Part shown: one piece after another, positions 1 to 8,315 of the stretch
How positions within the stretch are numbered: the stretch's first letter is position 1
Layout of the letters: each line of letters opens with the position of its first letter
Origin: Ammoniphilus sp. CFH 90114
GTDB lineage: Bacteria > Bacillota > Bacilli > Aneurinibacillales > RAOX-1
Length of the DNA stretch: 64,000 bases
Assembly (NCBI RefSeq): GCF_004123195.1
Contig: NZ_SDLI01000002.1
Span: forward strand, 396,914 to 460,913
Direction of reading: 5' to 3'
The notes under the pieces: model-generated
Told to the model about the DNA's origin: nothing
Databases searched by the model: none
Seen by the model: only the letters and a program-made list of their open reading frames with translations
Translations under genes and position numbers: made by a program

Positions 1-45
1 TGCTTCCGTAGTGGATGTGAAATTAGTGTGAATGTGTTGGTCCAT
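1..45 (-). CDS. start of a leftward gene, product unknown (partial)
   Basis: A GGAGG Shine-Dalgarno (56-60 on the minus strand) precedes an ATG at 45, reading MDQHIHTNFTSTTEA up to the window edge. An ATG at 53 in another frame is also possible but lies too close to the GGAGG. Only 15 codons are visible, so no family can be named. It is divergent from the DUF3866 gene at 122. Confidence 0.4.
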   Translation of the reverse strand, partial: MDQHIHTNFTSTTEA

Positions 46-121
46 GTCATCATAACCTCCATGTAAGAAGTATTAAATTAAATGTTCCCTAATTTATATG
101 GGCTTATGACGGAGGAGTCTT

Positions 122-1243
122 ATGATACAAACTGCTCATGGAATAGTTACAGATATTATTCGAAGTAAAGATGAGATTCAAGAAGTTTACGTAGATATTA
201 ATGGCAAACGTGAAAAAGCCATCAATTATCCGTTGATAACAGGGGTATCAGCAATTGGGCATCGTGTTGTGGTAAATACGACGGCAGTAGCATTAGGGTT
301 AGGCACCGGAGGATATCACTTTATTATGCATAACCTAGATAGTGAAATAAATAGTTCGATCAAGGTTAGTCACCATATTATGAAATTAAGATATACTCCC
401 CACCAACTCGCAACCGGTTCTTGTGAAGAACAAGGGAGTCCCTATCACGAAAAGTTTCTTCAACATCAATCAATAGAAGGGATGCCTGTTCTAGTAGGTG
501 GTCTACATAGTATGCTGCCTATTGTGGTTACATATATTAAGAAAATAGACCCGTCCCTACGCATCGCTTATATTATGACAGATAAGGCCTCTCTTCCGAT
601 GGCATTTAGTAAGCACGTGGAACGACTAAATGAAAATGGCTGGCTGGATGGAACGATTACCATTGGTCATTCTTTTGGTGGAGACTTGGAGGCCGTGAAT
701 ATTTATACGGGACTTCTAGCAGCAAAACATATACTTCGAGCGGATATCACCTTGGTTTTAATGGGGCCAGGAATAGTTGGAACAGGCACTCCTCTTGGAT
801 TCTCAGGAATGGAACAAGTAGAGATTCTCCATGCAACCCATACCTTAAAAGGATTACCAGTGTCGATACCACGAGTGGGAGAAGCGGACTTACGCAAAAG
901 GCATCAGGGGATTAGTCACCATACCTTGACGGTACTTCAACATACGCTGGCTCCTGTATACGTACCGATCCTAGAGGATGTTGCCTCGAAGAGCGATACT
1001 TCAGCCTCTTTGCATCGATGGATCCGCGGAAACAGGGAAAAAATTCACCGATTAGAGGCGTGCTTAAGTCAATATCCTTATGCTATTACTACGATGGGGA
1101 GGTCCTTCCAGGACGACCCGTTGTTTTATGAGTCGGTAGGGTTGGCTGCTGATTTTGCCATGTTTATTCAACGCGCAGAAGCTAGTGTCCTTTCTGATTC
1201 AGAAGCTCTTGGAGTGTTATGGAAAGCTTCGACCATTCCTTAA
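122..1243 (+). CDS. DUF3866 family protein
   Basis: The 373-residue soluble protein has the features of the DUF3866 family of Bacillales and actinobacteria, whose biochemical role is unknown. The start ATG follows GGAGGAG at 111-117. The N-terminal ~70 residues look like a small beta domain, followed by a Rossmann-like region with glycine-rich turns (VGGLHSM around residue 120, GHSFGGD around 185, MGPGIVGTGTPLG around 215). The GxSxG-like GHSFGG resembles a nucleophile elbow, but I see no full hydrolase triad and do not claim activity. It is monocistronic, divergent from the gene at the window edge and about 175 bp upstream of nudF. Family assignment is from recall of the sequence type, not a search. 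Confidence 0.7.
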   Translation: MIQTAHGIVTDIIRSKDEIQEVYVDINGKREKAINYPLITGVSAIGHRVVVNTTAVALGLGTGGYHFIMHNLDSEINSSIKVSHHIMKLRYTPHQLATGSCEEQGSPYHEKFLQHQSIEGMPVLVGGLHSMLPIVVTYIKKIDPSLRIAYIMTDKASLPMAFSKHVERLNENGWLDGTITIGHSFGGDLEAVNIYTGLLAAKHILRADITLVLMGPGIVGTGTPLGFSGMEQVEILHATHTLKGLPVSIPRVGEADLRKRHQGISHHTLTVLQHTLAPVYVPILEDVASKSDTSASLHRWIRGNREKIHRLEACLSQYPYAITTMGRSFQDDPLFYESVGLAADFAMFIQRAEASVLSDSEALGVLWKASTIP

Positions 1244-1419
1244 GTTTCTCACGAATTTCCCAAACTTTCCCTGAAAGGCGAATTGTATTAGAATGGTAAT
1301 AAATCTTCATAAATGACTCCTCCTATTACATGGGGATATGAGTTTTATTAATGACAGCGCCAAGGTTTCTATGAGCATATGAACTGAAAGGACAAGCTAG
1401 AACTGAAGGAGGATCTACC

Positions 1420-1962
1420 ATGAGCAAATTTAATGAAAAAACAGTAAAAAGCGATGTGATTTTTGAGGGGAAAGTGATTACTCTTCAAGTAGACGAAGTG
1501 GAGCTGCCTAACGGAAAGCTGGCAAAACGCGAGATCGTCCGGCATCCAGGAGCTGTCGCCGTGATCGCGATTACGCCCGAGAATCGAATGATTATGGTTA
1601 GGCAATTTCGCAAGCCTTTAGAGAAAACGATCTTAGAGATACCTGCAGGAAAGCTAGAAAAGGGAGAAGAGCCATTAGTTTGTGCGGAGCGAGAACTTAT
1701 CGAGGAAACGGGCTATAGGGCAGAGGAAATGAAGTTTGTTAGCTCTTTTTACACATCGCCAGGATTTGCCAACGAAATCATTCATATTTATGAGGCTAGT
1801 GGCCTTGAGTCTGGGGATGCACAGCCAGATCAAGATGAGTTTGTAGATCTCGTGGAAGTCACACTGGAGCAAGCATTTGAGTATATTCAAAGTGGCGATA
1901 TTATTGATGCAAAAACGATATTTGCCATATACTACTGGGAAAATACTTTATTAAAGAGGTAA
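1420..1962 (+). CDS. nudF: ADP-ribose pyrophosphatase (Nudix hydrolase NudF)
   Basis: This 180-residue enzyme hydrolyses ADP-ribose to AMP and ribose 5-phosphate in the cytoplasm. A complete Nudix box is visible at about residues 77-99: G-x5-E (GKLEKGE), seven residues, then REL-x-EE-x-GY, which supplies the metal-binding glutamates. Upstream, LEIPAGK is the usual lead-in of the ADP-ribose subfamily. An AAGGAGG lies 8 nt before the ATG. The next gene (endonuclease Q-like) starts 5 nt after its stop, so they form an operon, as nudF and yqxK do in Bacillus subtilis. The B. subtilis neighbour mciZ is not visible in the 175-bp gap upstream. Confidence 0.93.
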   Translation: MSKFNEKTVKSDVIFEGKVITLQVDEVELPNGKLAKREIVRHPGAVAVIAITPENRMIMVRQFRKPLEKTILEIPAGKLEKGEEPLVCAERELIEETGYRAEEMKFVSSFYTSPGFANEIIHIYEASGLESGDAQPDQDEFVDLVEVTLEQAFEYIQSGDIIDAKTIFAIYYWENTLLKR

Positions 1963-1967
1963 GTGGG

Positions 1968-3134
1968 ATGAGAGAATACTTTTCAGACCTCCATATCCAT
2001 ATTGGCCGTACCTATAAGGGGAAGGCTGTCAAAATTACCGCATCCAAGACTTTGACCTTTTCTAGGATCCTTGAAGAAGCGGCTGATCGGAAGGGCTTAG
2101 ATATGGTTGGCATTATTGATATGCACTCCCCAGAGGTGCTAGAGGAGATGGCCGATTTGATTCAGGCCGGCCTTGTCCAAGAGTTGCCAAGAGGAGGTCT
2201 GAGATATAAAGACACCACGATTATTTTAGGAAGTGAGGTGGAACTGCGATTTGAAACTCGTGGAACCGCCCACTTCCTCGTTTATTTTCCTACGGTCAGA
2301 GACATGAAGGAATTTTCCTCTTGGCTAGCTAAACGAGTTAAAAATATTCAACTTAGCACGCAACGCGCCTATACAACGGCACAAGAGCTGCAAGATCGGG
2401 TTTCCCTAGGGGAGGGATTCATGATTCCTGCCCATATCTTCACTCCTTTCAAAAGTATATACGGTAACTGTAGTTCATCGATGGAGGAGCTGTTGGATAC
2501 TTCTCGCATTCCAGCAGTGGAACTAGGATTAAGCTCTGATTCGGAAATGGCAGATTGTTTATCTGAATTGGCTAATAAGACTTTCGTTACAAATTCAGAT
2601 GCTCATTCCTTACCCAAAATCGCACGGGAGTACCAAAAAATGCAAATGCAGGAGTGCTCCTTCAAGGAATTATTCATGGCTTTGTTGCGAGAGGATGGCA
2701 GAAAAGTCACTGCCAATTATGGGTTGCATCCTAAGTTAGGGAAGTATCATATGACGAGGTGCGCCAGATGTGAAGAGCTGGTTCGGGAGCATGCAGAAGG
2801 AAGATGTCCCTATTGCGGACATCTTCAACTCATAACTGGGGTATATAATCGCCTGATCGAAATTGCGGATCGTGTAACACCCGTCCATCCCCCTCATCGG
2901 CCAGCTTATATTCATCAGGTGCCATTGGAATTTATTCCTGGCTTAGGACCGAAGAAGATGGAGGAGCTGCTTTTCCACTTCAAGACGGAAATGAATATCC
3001 TGCATGTTGCCAAACAGGAGGAATTGGCATCGGTCGTAGGAGAAAAAGTCGCGAACCTGATTCTAAAAAACCGTTCAGGAGAAATGGTGCTTGAAGTTGG
3101 CGGAGGAGGCCGCTACGGAAAAATCCTTTCCTAA
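1968..3134 (+). CDS. endonuclease Q family protein (PHP domain, YqxK-like)
   Basis: A 388-residue protein with three parts. The N-terminal PHP-type metallohydrolase domain begins with DLHIHIG (residues 7-13) and has further His/Asp motifs such as DMHSPE and NSDAHS. A zinc ribbon with CARC and CPYC pairs lies at about residues 265-285. A C-terminal helix-hairpin-helix (IPGLGPKKMEELL, about 325-337) is a DNA-binding element. Characterised EndoQ proteins nick DNA 5' of deaminated bases (uracil, hypoxanthine) and abasic sites, so a DNA-repair role is inferred. It is translationally close to nudF (5-nt gap). The length matches the family. Confidence 0.85.
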   Translation: MREYFSDLHIHIGRTYKGKAVKITASKTLTFSRILEEAADRKGLDMVGIIDMHSPEVLEEMADLIQAGLVQELPRGGLRYKDTTIILGSEVELRFETRGTAHFLVYFPTVRDMKEFSSWLAKRVKNIQLSTQRAYTTAQELQDRVSLGEGFMIPAHIFTPFKSIYGNCSSSMEELLDTSRIPAVELGLSSDSEMADCLSELANKTFVTNSDAHSLPKIAREYQKMQMQECSFKELFMALLREDGRKVTANYGLHPKLGKYHMTRCARCEELVREHAEGRCPYCGHLQLITGVYNRLIEIADRVTPVHPPHRPAYIHQVPLEFIPGLGPKKMEELLFHFKTEMNILHVAKQEELASVVGEKVANLILKNRSGEMVLEVGGGGRYGKILS

Positions 3135-3140
3135 GTTTAT

Positions 3141-3169
3141 TCATATCTGTTTGTCCGTTCGCATACAGT
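3141..3169 (+). promoter_or_regulatory. candidate sigma-E promoter for spoIIM
   Basis: TCATATCT, 13 nt, CATACAGT: close to the mother-cell sigma-E consensus (-35 with ATATT, -10 CATACAnT). It lies 46 bp upstream of spoIIM, which is a sigma-E gene in Bacillus subtilis. Confidence 0.6.
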
Positions 3170-3214
3170 GAATATATAAACCAACAGATACAGCGGATTT
3201 TTGGGAGGTATAGG

Positions 3215-3856
3215 ATGCGGCAAAGTAAATTTGGACAAACTATACAATTGCATCTTAGGGAAAACCTTTCTCTCTACCTATTCATTATTGTCCTCTTTAC
3301 CATGGGGGTAAGCTTTGGCTCTGTTATTGTAAACTCCTTGTCCCTCACACAAAAGCAAGAGCTGTCAGGATATCTTGGGGAGTTTTTTCAAGTAATGCAT
3401 CAGGGAGCGGATACGAATCCTCGAATAGCTTTCCAACATTCCATAGGGGACCATCTGAAATACATTGGGTTCATGTGGATTCTAGGGTTATCTATTATTG
3501 GGCTTCCAGTGATTCTGGTTATGGTGTTTCTCAAAGGATTAGTAATCGGCTTTACCGTAGGGTTTCTCGTGAACCAATGGAGCTGGAACGGCCTCGTACT
3601 CGCGGGTTTGTCCGTTCTTCCGCAAAACCTTATCGCGATTCCAGCCATTATTATTGTAGGCACGGCTGGCATCTCCTTTTCTCTTCGGCTGATACGTTCT
3701 CGATTTTTAAGGAGAGGGGAGCCTATTTACCAACATTTCCTCCGATACTCGGCGTTGATTGTATTCATGGGAGTTCTACTGAGTGTGAGTTCCATGTTCG
3801 AAGCTTTTGTTTCTCCCCAGATCATGAAGCAAATTGTCAGCCATGTTATGAAATGA
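3215..3856 (+). CDS. spoIIM: stage II sporulation protein M
   Basis: SpoIIM is an integral membrane component of the DMP (SpoIID-SpoIIM-SpoIIP) machine, which thins septal peptidoglycan and drives engulfment; it anchors the complex in the mother-cell membrane. The 213 residues contain about five hydrophobic segments (near 18-38, 85-110, 118-140, 143-162, 180-200), and the length matches the family. GGGAGG precedes the ATG with 7-nt spacing. The position between endoQ and fur matches Bacillus subtilis. The candidate sigma-E promoter just upstream fits mother-cell expression. Confidence 0.92.
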   Translation: MRQSKFGQTIQLHLRENLSLYLFIIVLFTMGVSFGSVIVNSLSLTQKQELSGYLGEFFQVMHQGADTNPRIAFQHSIGDHLKYIGFMWILGLSIIGLPVILVMVFLKGLVIGFTVGFLVNQWSWNGLVLAGLSVLPQNLIAIPAIIIVGTAGISFSLRLIRSRFLRRGEPIYQHFLRYSALIVFMGVLLSVSSMFEAFVSPQIMKQIVSHVMK

Positions 3857-3886
3857 TAGAGTCTTGCCCATGAGCAAATTTCATAT

Positions 3887-3916
3887 TTGACTTCTTTTAC
3901 GTGCCTCTTCTATAAT
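3887..3916 (+). promoter_or_regulatory. sigma-A type promoter of fur
   Basis: TTGACT, 18 nt, TATAAT, located about 80 bp upstream of the fur GTG start. Confidence 0.65.
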
Positions 3917-3997
3917 GGATGAAGTGATAACCGAGTACTTGTGGCCGGATAGGACGACAAATAGACAATGGCGTTCAAGTTGTGGGGAGGAATAGAC

Positions 3998-4444
3998 GTG
4001 GAAGAAAGAATAGACCGGATTAAACAACAATTGCATTCACATGGATATAAACTGACACCCCAGCGGGAAGCCACGGTCAAAGTTTTATTGGAGAATGAGG
4101 AAGATCATCTTAGTGCAGAAGATGTGTATTTGCTTGTTAAGGAGAAGGCCCCTGAAATTGGCCTCGCTACCGTCTATCGAACATTGGAATTATTGAGCGA
4201 GCTTAAAGTCATTCATAAAATAAATTTTGGAGATGGTGTAGCGAGATACGAGTTCCGAGCAGAGAACCAGGCACACCACCATCACCATCTTATATGCGTA
4301 CAATGCGGTACAGTGGATGAAATTGAAGATGATCTGCTCGATGAGGTTGAAGAAATTGTAGAAAGAGACTTTAACTTTAGAATTACAGATCACCGCTTAA
4401 CTTTCCATGGGGTATGTCATCGCTGCCAAGGTGAAGCGGAATAG
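3998..4444 (+). CDS. fur: ferric uptake regulator Fur
   Basis: Fur is a dimeric Fe(II)-dependent repressor of iron uptake genes. I chose the GTG at 3998 because GGGGAGG lies 7 nt upstream and MEERIDRIKQQL matches known Fur N-termini; an ATG at 3968 would add ten residues without a good ribosome site. The N-terminal winged helix (LTPQREATVKVL; GLATVYRTLELL recognition helix) is followed by the metal-binding dimerisation domain with HHHHHL, a CVQC pair and a CHRC pair that form the structural zinc site. 148 residues, usual size. It is monocistronic between a strong promoter and an intrinsic terminator. Confidence 0.95.
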   Translation: MEERIDRIKQQLHSHGYKLTPQREATVKVLLENEEDHLSAEDVYLLVKEKAPEIGLATVYRTLELLSELKVIHKINFGDGVARYEFRAENQAHHHHHLICVQCGTVDEIEDDLLDEVEEIVERDFNFRITDHRLTFHGVCHRCQGEAE

Positions 4445-4455
4445 AAATGTGAAGG

Positions 4456-4479
4456 GAATCGCCTAGCGATTCTTTTTTT
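4456..4479 (+). terminator. intrinsic terminator of fur
   Basis: Perfect 7-bp stem GAATCGC / GCGATTC with a CTA loop, followed by seven T residues. Confidence 0.9.
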
Positions 4480-4557
4480 GTTTCTAATATGTATAATTCG
4501 CCCATAATAGGAATAAAAATGAATCAATCTTGTCCGAAAGGAATTGGGCGGTGGGTT

Positions 4558-4797
4558 ATGTTTATATCTTTTCGAAGATTATTTGAAGGAGTCAGACTGA
4601 TTATCATCTTTGTCGTAACGACGTTTATCTTTTTTAGTGTAATATCCTTTTTCTCGGATGTAATAAAACCAAGCAATCCTTATAGGAAGCCAGAAGGAAG
4701 GGCGGTGAAGGTGATGAAAGTGGAAGATCACCTGTATCCCAGAACAGAATATGGAGCGATTGAAAGGCTCAAATTATTCTATTGGTACGGAGAATGA
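4558..4797 (+). CDS. YqzK-like small membrane protein (DUF4227)
   Basis: A 79-residue protein with one N-terminal transmembrane helix (about residues 10-32, LIIIFVVTTFIFFSVI) and a basic/aromatic soluble tail ending LFYWYGE. The size, topology, tail and position between fur and xerD match B. subtilis YqzK. The ATG at 4558 is preferred because it places the membrane helix at the expected N-terminal position; an in-frame ATG at 4489 lies next to the fur terminator. The Shine-Dalgarno site (GGCGGTGG) is weak. Function is unknown. Confidence 0.65.
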   Translation: MFISFRRLFEGVRLIIIFVVTTFIFFSVISFFSDVIKPSNPYRKPEGRAVKVMKVEDHLYPRTEYGAIERLKLFYWYGE

Positions 4798-4928
4798 GAA
4801 AATCCGAAGGTCATGCAGGAAAATAAAAGAGGGAAGTGGAATACTTCTATTAGAAAATGTTGCACTTATGCAGATAAAGAATGCGAGACATCTAACAAAT
4901 TCTAATCTGCCAATAAAGGAGAACCGCA

Positions 4929-5813
4929 ATGGAAACATGGTTGAATCAGTTTATGACCTACCTGCAAACAGAGAAAGGACTTGCTAAGAATTCGATAGAC
5001 TCTTATCGCAGAGATCTTCTTCTCTACGTTGACTTCCTGGAATCCAAACATGTTTTCGACCTGAAAAAAGTAAAGGAAGACGATCTGACTCAGTTTCTTT
5101 ATTACCTAAAAGAGAAGGGTCGAGCTGCCTCTACTATCTCTCGGCACTTGGCATCCATTCGATCCTTTTATTCATATTTGCTAAGAGAACAAGTTTTATA
5201 TAGAGATCCTACTATTCATCTTGAATCGCCGAAGGTAGAGAAGAAGCTACCTAAGATTTTAACCGTAAACGAGGTTGAACGATTAATGAGCTCGCCTGAT
5301 CTTCATGATCCGGCAGGATTAAGAGATAAAGCAATGCTTGAACTTCTCTATGCTTCAGGAGCTAAGGTGTCTGAGATGTTAGCCGTTGATCTGGAAGAGG
5401 TTAATCTAGAACTTGGCTATGTCAAGTGTACGAACAAGAATCGCGAGAGAATTATTCCTCTTGGGAAATATGCCATTGATACACTAGGGAGTTATTTACT
5501 AAAGGGAAGACCTGGATTTATTAAGGATAAGGATGAACAAGCGTTATTCCTGAATCAACAAGGAAAGAGACTGTCTAGACAAGGGTTTTGGAAGCTGATT
5601 AAGAAGTATGCCGACAAGGCGAATATTAGTAAGGACATTACGCCTCATACGTTAAGACACTCCTTTGCTGCTCATCTCCTAGAGAATGGAGCAGATTTAA
5701 GGTCGGTCCAAGAAATGCTGGGTCATGCCGATATCTCCACTACACAAATCTATACACAAATTACCAAGCCGAGGCTTCGGGAAGTCTATTCAAAGGCACA
5801 CCCAAGGGCTTGA
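4929..5813 (+). CDS. xerD: tyrosine recombinase XerD (catalytic Arg I replaced by Lys)
   Basis: XerD works with XerC at dif sites to resolve chromosome dimers. The 294-residue protein has the SAM-like core-binding domain (about 1-90) and a catalytic domain with HTLRH (His240, Arg243), LGHADIS (His266) and nucleophile Tyr275. The hairpin lysine is present (Lys170). The first catalytic arginine, normally in a GLRVSEL context, is Lys146 here (GAKVSEM, codon AAG), and the beta-hairpin is one residue shorter than the usual GKGNKER. The rest is strongly XerD-like, so this is probably still the chromosomal XerD. AAGGAG precedes the ATG. It is followed by a terminator at 5820-5876. Confidence 0.9.
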   Translation: METWLNQFMTYLQTEKGLAKNSIDSYRRDLLLYVDFLESKHVFDLKKVKEDDLTQFLYYLKEKGRAASTISRHLASIRSFYSYLLREQVLYRDPTIHLESPKVEKKLPKILTVNEVERLMSSPDLHDPAGLRDKAMLELLYASGAKVSEMLAVDLEEVNLELGYVKCTNKNRERIIPLGKYAIDTLGSYLLKGRPGFIKDKDEQALFLNQQGKRLSRQGFWKLIKKYADKANISKDITPHTLRHSFAAHLLENGADLRSVQEMLGHADISTTQIYTQITKPRLREVYSKAHPRA

Positions 5814-5819
5814 ATATTT

Positions 5820-5876
5820 CGCTCTTCGGAAGAGACCTAGGTGTGGGTCAATCGTTTCGATTCCGAGCGTTTTTTT
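5820..5876 (+). terminator. intrinsic terminator of xerD
   Basis: Stem CGCT + CGGAA / TTCCG + AGCG with a 3-nt bulge and a 29-nt loop, followed by seven T residues. Confidence 0.6.
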
Positions 5877-5909
5877 GTCTGCCTGGACAAGAACATTTAT
5901 AATGTTCTT
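5875..5909 (+). promoter_or_regulatory. deoB promoter with palindrome overlapping the -10
   Basis: TTGTCT, 17 nt, TATAAT (5898-5903). The -10 sits inside a perfect inverted repeat AAGAACATT-TAT-AATGTTCTT (5889-5909), the expected geometry for repression by a dimeric regulator. T residues follow the repeat, so an alternative reading is a second weak terminator. Confidence 0.5.
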
Positions 5910-5980
5910 TTTCGGTAAAATGTGAATGAGTTGGGGAAAATGAAAAAAGTAAATATGATTTGTTCAGGGGGTAAAACAGA

Positions 5981-7162
5981 TTGTTTAGTCGTATTTTTTT
6001 AATTGTATTAGATAGCGTTGGCATTGGCGAGTTGCCTGATGCTGATCAGTTCGGGGATAAAGGTTCTCATACGTTAGGTCATATTGCTGAAAAGATGAAT
6101 GGACTAAAAGTTCCTAATATGCAAGCATTGGGACTAGGAAACATCGAACCGCTTCTAGGAATTGAAGCCCTGGCGGCGCCACAAGCGCACTACGGCAAGA
6201 TGGCTGAAGTATCAGTAGGCAAGGATACGAGCACGGGGCATTGGGAGCTCATGGGCCTCAAGGTATCTACTCCTTTTCATACATACCCAAATGGATTTCC
6301 AGCAAAATTGATTGAGGCCTTTTCTAAGCGAATTGGTCGTGGTGTATTAGGAAACAAGCCTGCTTCAGGTACAGAGATCATTGAAGAATTAGGAGAGGAG
6401 CATGTAAACACAGGGGATGTCATTGTGTATACATCAGCCGACTCGGTCTTTCAAATTGCTGCCCATGAAGAAGTCGTTCCTCTAGACGAGCTTTATAAAA
6501 TTTGTGAAGTGGCTAGAGAGCTTACAATGGAAGATAGCGATTTTCCTGTATTAAGAGTCATTGCTCGTCCCTTCGTAGGTCAAGCTGGTCAATTCAAACG
6601 AACAGCCAACCGCCGAGATTATTCGTTAAAGCCACCAGGAAAGACCGTGATGAACAGCCTACTCGAAGCCGGGTATGATTCCATTGCCATAGGTAAAATC
6701 TCAGATATCTATGCGGGTGAAGGAGTTAGCGATTCTGTAAAGACCAAGGACAATATGGATGGTGTGAATAAACTGCTTGAGGTAATGGAGAGGGATTTTA
6801 AAGGTCTTGCTTTCTTAAACCTAGTTGACTTTGATGCCTTGTTCGGACATCGCCGAGACCCTCTGGGTTACGGACAAGCACTTGTTGAGTTTGATGAGCG
6901 ACTGCCAGAAATTCTAGGGAAGTTAAAAGAGAACGACTTACTCATTCTCACCGCGGACCATGGCAATGATCCTGTGCATCCGGGAACGGATCATACAAGG
7001 GAATATGTTCCCATCCTTTGTGTTCATCCTGGAATGACCCAAGGAGAGAATTTGGGTATTCGTGAGACCTTTGCTGATATTGGTGCTACAGTAGCAGAAA
7101 ACTTTGGCATTACGAAGCCGGAAATTGGTAATAGTTTTCTTAAGAACCTAGGAGGATTATAA
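5981..7162 (+). CDS. deoB: phosphopentomutase
   Basis: Interconverts (deoxy)ribose 1-phosphate and 5-phosphate, linking nucleoside phosphorolysis to central metabolism. The 393-residue protein is an alkaline-phosphatase-superfamily enzyme: [12 protein letters not shown] near the N-terminus with metal-binding Asp, DTSTGHWE around residue 87, and TADHGNDP with TDHTRE around residues 325-345 supplying further metal ligands. The start is TTG at 5981 with AGGGGG 9 nt upstream. It overlaps no gene and is followed one base later by punA, so the two are co-transcribed, as drm-pupG in Bacillus subtilis. Confidence 0.95.
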   Translation: MFSRIFLIVLDSVGIGELPDADQFGDKGSHTLGHIAEKMNGLKVPNMQALGLGNIEPLLGIEALAAPQAHYGKMAEVSVGKDTSTGHWELMGLKVSTPFHTYPNGFPAKLIEAFSKRIGRGVLGNKPASGTEIIEELGEEHVNTGDVIVYTSADSVFQIAAHEEVVPLDELYKICEVARELTMEDSDFPVLRVIARPFVGQAGQFKRTANRRDYSLKPPGKTVMNSLLEAGYDSIAIGKISDIYAGEGVSDSVKTKDNMDGVNKLLEVMERDFKGLAFLNLVDFDALFGHRRDPLGYGQALVEFDERLPEILGKLKENDLLILTADHGNDPVHPGTDHTREYVPILCVHPGMTQGENLGIRETFADIGATVAENFGITKPEIGNSFLKNLGGL

Positions 7163-7163
7163 G

Positions 7164-7982
7164 ATGCAAACTATAGAGCAAATTCAGGAGACAAAAGAAT
7201 ATATTCTTGCCCAACTTCATGAGGCTCCAGAGATCGGACTTATTCTCGGGTCGGGTCTCGGCGTACTTGCTGATGAAATTGAAAATCCTATTGCGATCCC
7301 TTATCATGAGATCCCTCATTTCCCCACCTCCACCGTGGAAGGACATAAGGGGCAACTGGTTATTGGACAGTTGAACGGAAAGCTGGTCGTGGCCATGCAA
7401 GGTAGATTCCATTATTACGAGGGGTATTCTCTAGATACGGTGACTTTTCCTGTACGGGTTATGGCGGCGATAGGGGTTCAGAAAATCTTAGTTACAAATG
7501 CCGCAGGTGGAATCAATACGAGCTTTGAACCTGGGGAACTGATGCTTATTGAAGATCACATCAATATGACAGGTAGAAATCCGCTGATCGGTCCACATGA
7601 CTCGAGGTTGGGCGTACGATTCCCAGATATGTCAGAGGCCTACTCTAAAGAGCTTGTTCAATTAGCTGAACAAGTAGCGAAAGAGCAAGGGATTGAAGTG
7701 AAAAAAGGAATATATGCAGGGTTAACGGGACCTAGCTATGAAACCCCGGCTGAGATTCGGATGTTGCGTATGCTTGGTGCAGATGCTGTGGGAATGTCTA
7801 CGGTGCCGGAAGTCATAGTGGCGCGCCATAGCGGGATGAAGGTTTTGGGAATATCTTGCATAAGCAATATGGCTGCAGGAATATTGCCTCAGCCGCTTAC
7901 TCATGAAGAGGTAATGGAAACCGCAGAAAAAGCCAAAGAAAAATTTTTAGGGTTAGTAAAAGGAATTGTGAAAGAATTATAG
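7164..7982 (+). CDS. punA: purine nucleoside phosphorylase (inosine/guanosine type)
   Basis: Phosphorolyses guanosine and inosine (and deoxy forms) to base plus (deoxy)ribose 1-phosphate, the substrate of the preceding phosphopentomutase. The 272-residue length is typical of trimeric PNPs. Visible motifs: ILGSGLG (residues 28-34, phosphate binding), EGHKGQL, GRFHYYEGYS (about 87-96), TNAAGGIN (about 113-120) and the purine-pocket region GPSYETPAEIRM with MSTVPEVIVARH. AGGAGG overlaps the end of deoB. A strong terminator follows at 8032. Confidence 0.95.
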   Translation: MQTIEQIQETKEYILAQLHEAPEIGLILGSGLGVLADEIENPIAIPYHEIPHFPTSTVEGHKGQLVIGQLNGKLVVAMQGRFHYYEGYSLDTVTFPVRVMAAIGVQKILVTNAAGGINTSFEPGELMLIEDHINMTGRNPLIGPHDSRLGVRFPDMSEAYSKELVQLAEQVAKEQGIEVKKGIYAGLTGPSYETPAEIRMLRMLGADAVGMSTVPEVIVARHSGMKVLGISCISNMAAGILPQPLTHEEVMETAEKAKEKFLGLVKGIVKEL

Positions 7983-8031
7983 CGTAGATAATTCCTGCGA
8001 ATATCGAAGAATATTGCCAATAATGTTAATG

Positions 8032-8068
8032 AAAACGTGCACTTCTAGCTCTGAGGTGCACGTTTTTT
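8032..8068 (+). terminator. intrinsic terminator of deoB-punA
   Basis: Stem ACGTGCAC / GTGCACGT extended by A/T pairs, 12-nt loop, followed by six T residues. Confidence 0.9.
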
Positions 8069-8156
8069 ATCTCGATCGTAAAGTTCTAAGATTCAGAGAA
8101 CTAATATTTATTCGTGTGACATCGCTTACATTCAGATGAAACAAAAGTTTTGTTTT

Positions 8157-8185
8157 TTGATATTAAGTAAAAATACAGTTATATG
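8157..8185 (+). promoter_or_regulatory. possible sigma-A promoter for the Lrp-opp region
   Basis: TTGATA, 17 nt, TATATG, about 130 bp upstream of the regulator. A second TATAAT at 8258-8263 has no matching -35. The ~330 bp between punA and the regulator holds only the terminator and these weak signals. Confidence 0.35.
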
Positions 8186-8315
8186 AATTTATATAAAATC
8201 AGGATTGGTTCTATTTATTTTTTTTACGAAATGCGTAGAAATTATTGAAGAAAATGATATAATCGTATTTATGCGCGGGGGCCCTCAAAACGTTAAGGAT
8301 AACAGTGGAGAAATA

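Noticed and set aside
1244-1419. mciZ (small FtsZ inhibitor) expected near nudF
   Set aside because: No frame of about 40 codons with a ribosome site resembling MciZ was seen.
3475-3873. 132-codon open frame on the plus strand
   Set aside because: It overlaps spoIIM in another frame; spoIIM has the membrane pattern, ribosome site and synteny, while this frame encodes no recognisable protein.
5889-5909. LexA (SOS) box
   Set aside because: The GAAC and GTTC half-sites are nine bases apart, whereas the Bacillus SOS box has four.
8258-8263. TATAAT as the promoter of the Lrp gene
   Set aside because: No -35-like hexamer at 16-18 bp; left out as a separate promoter.
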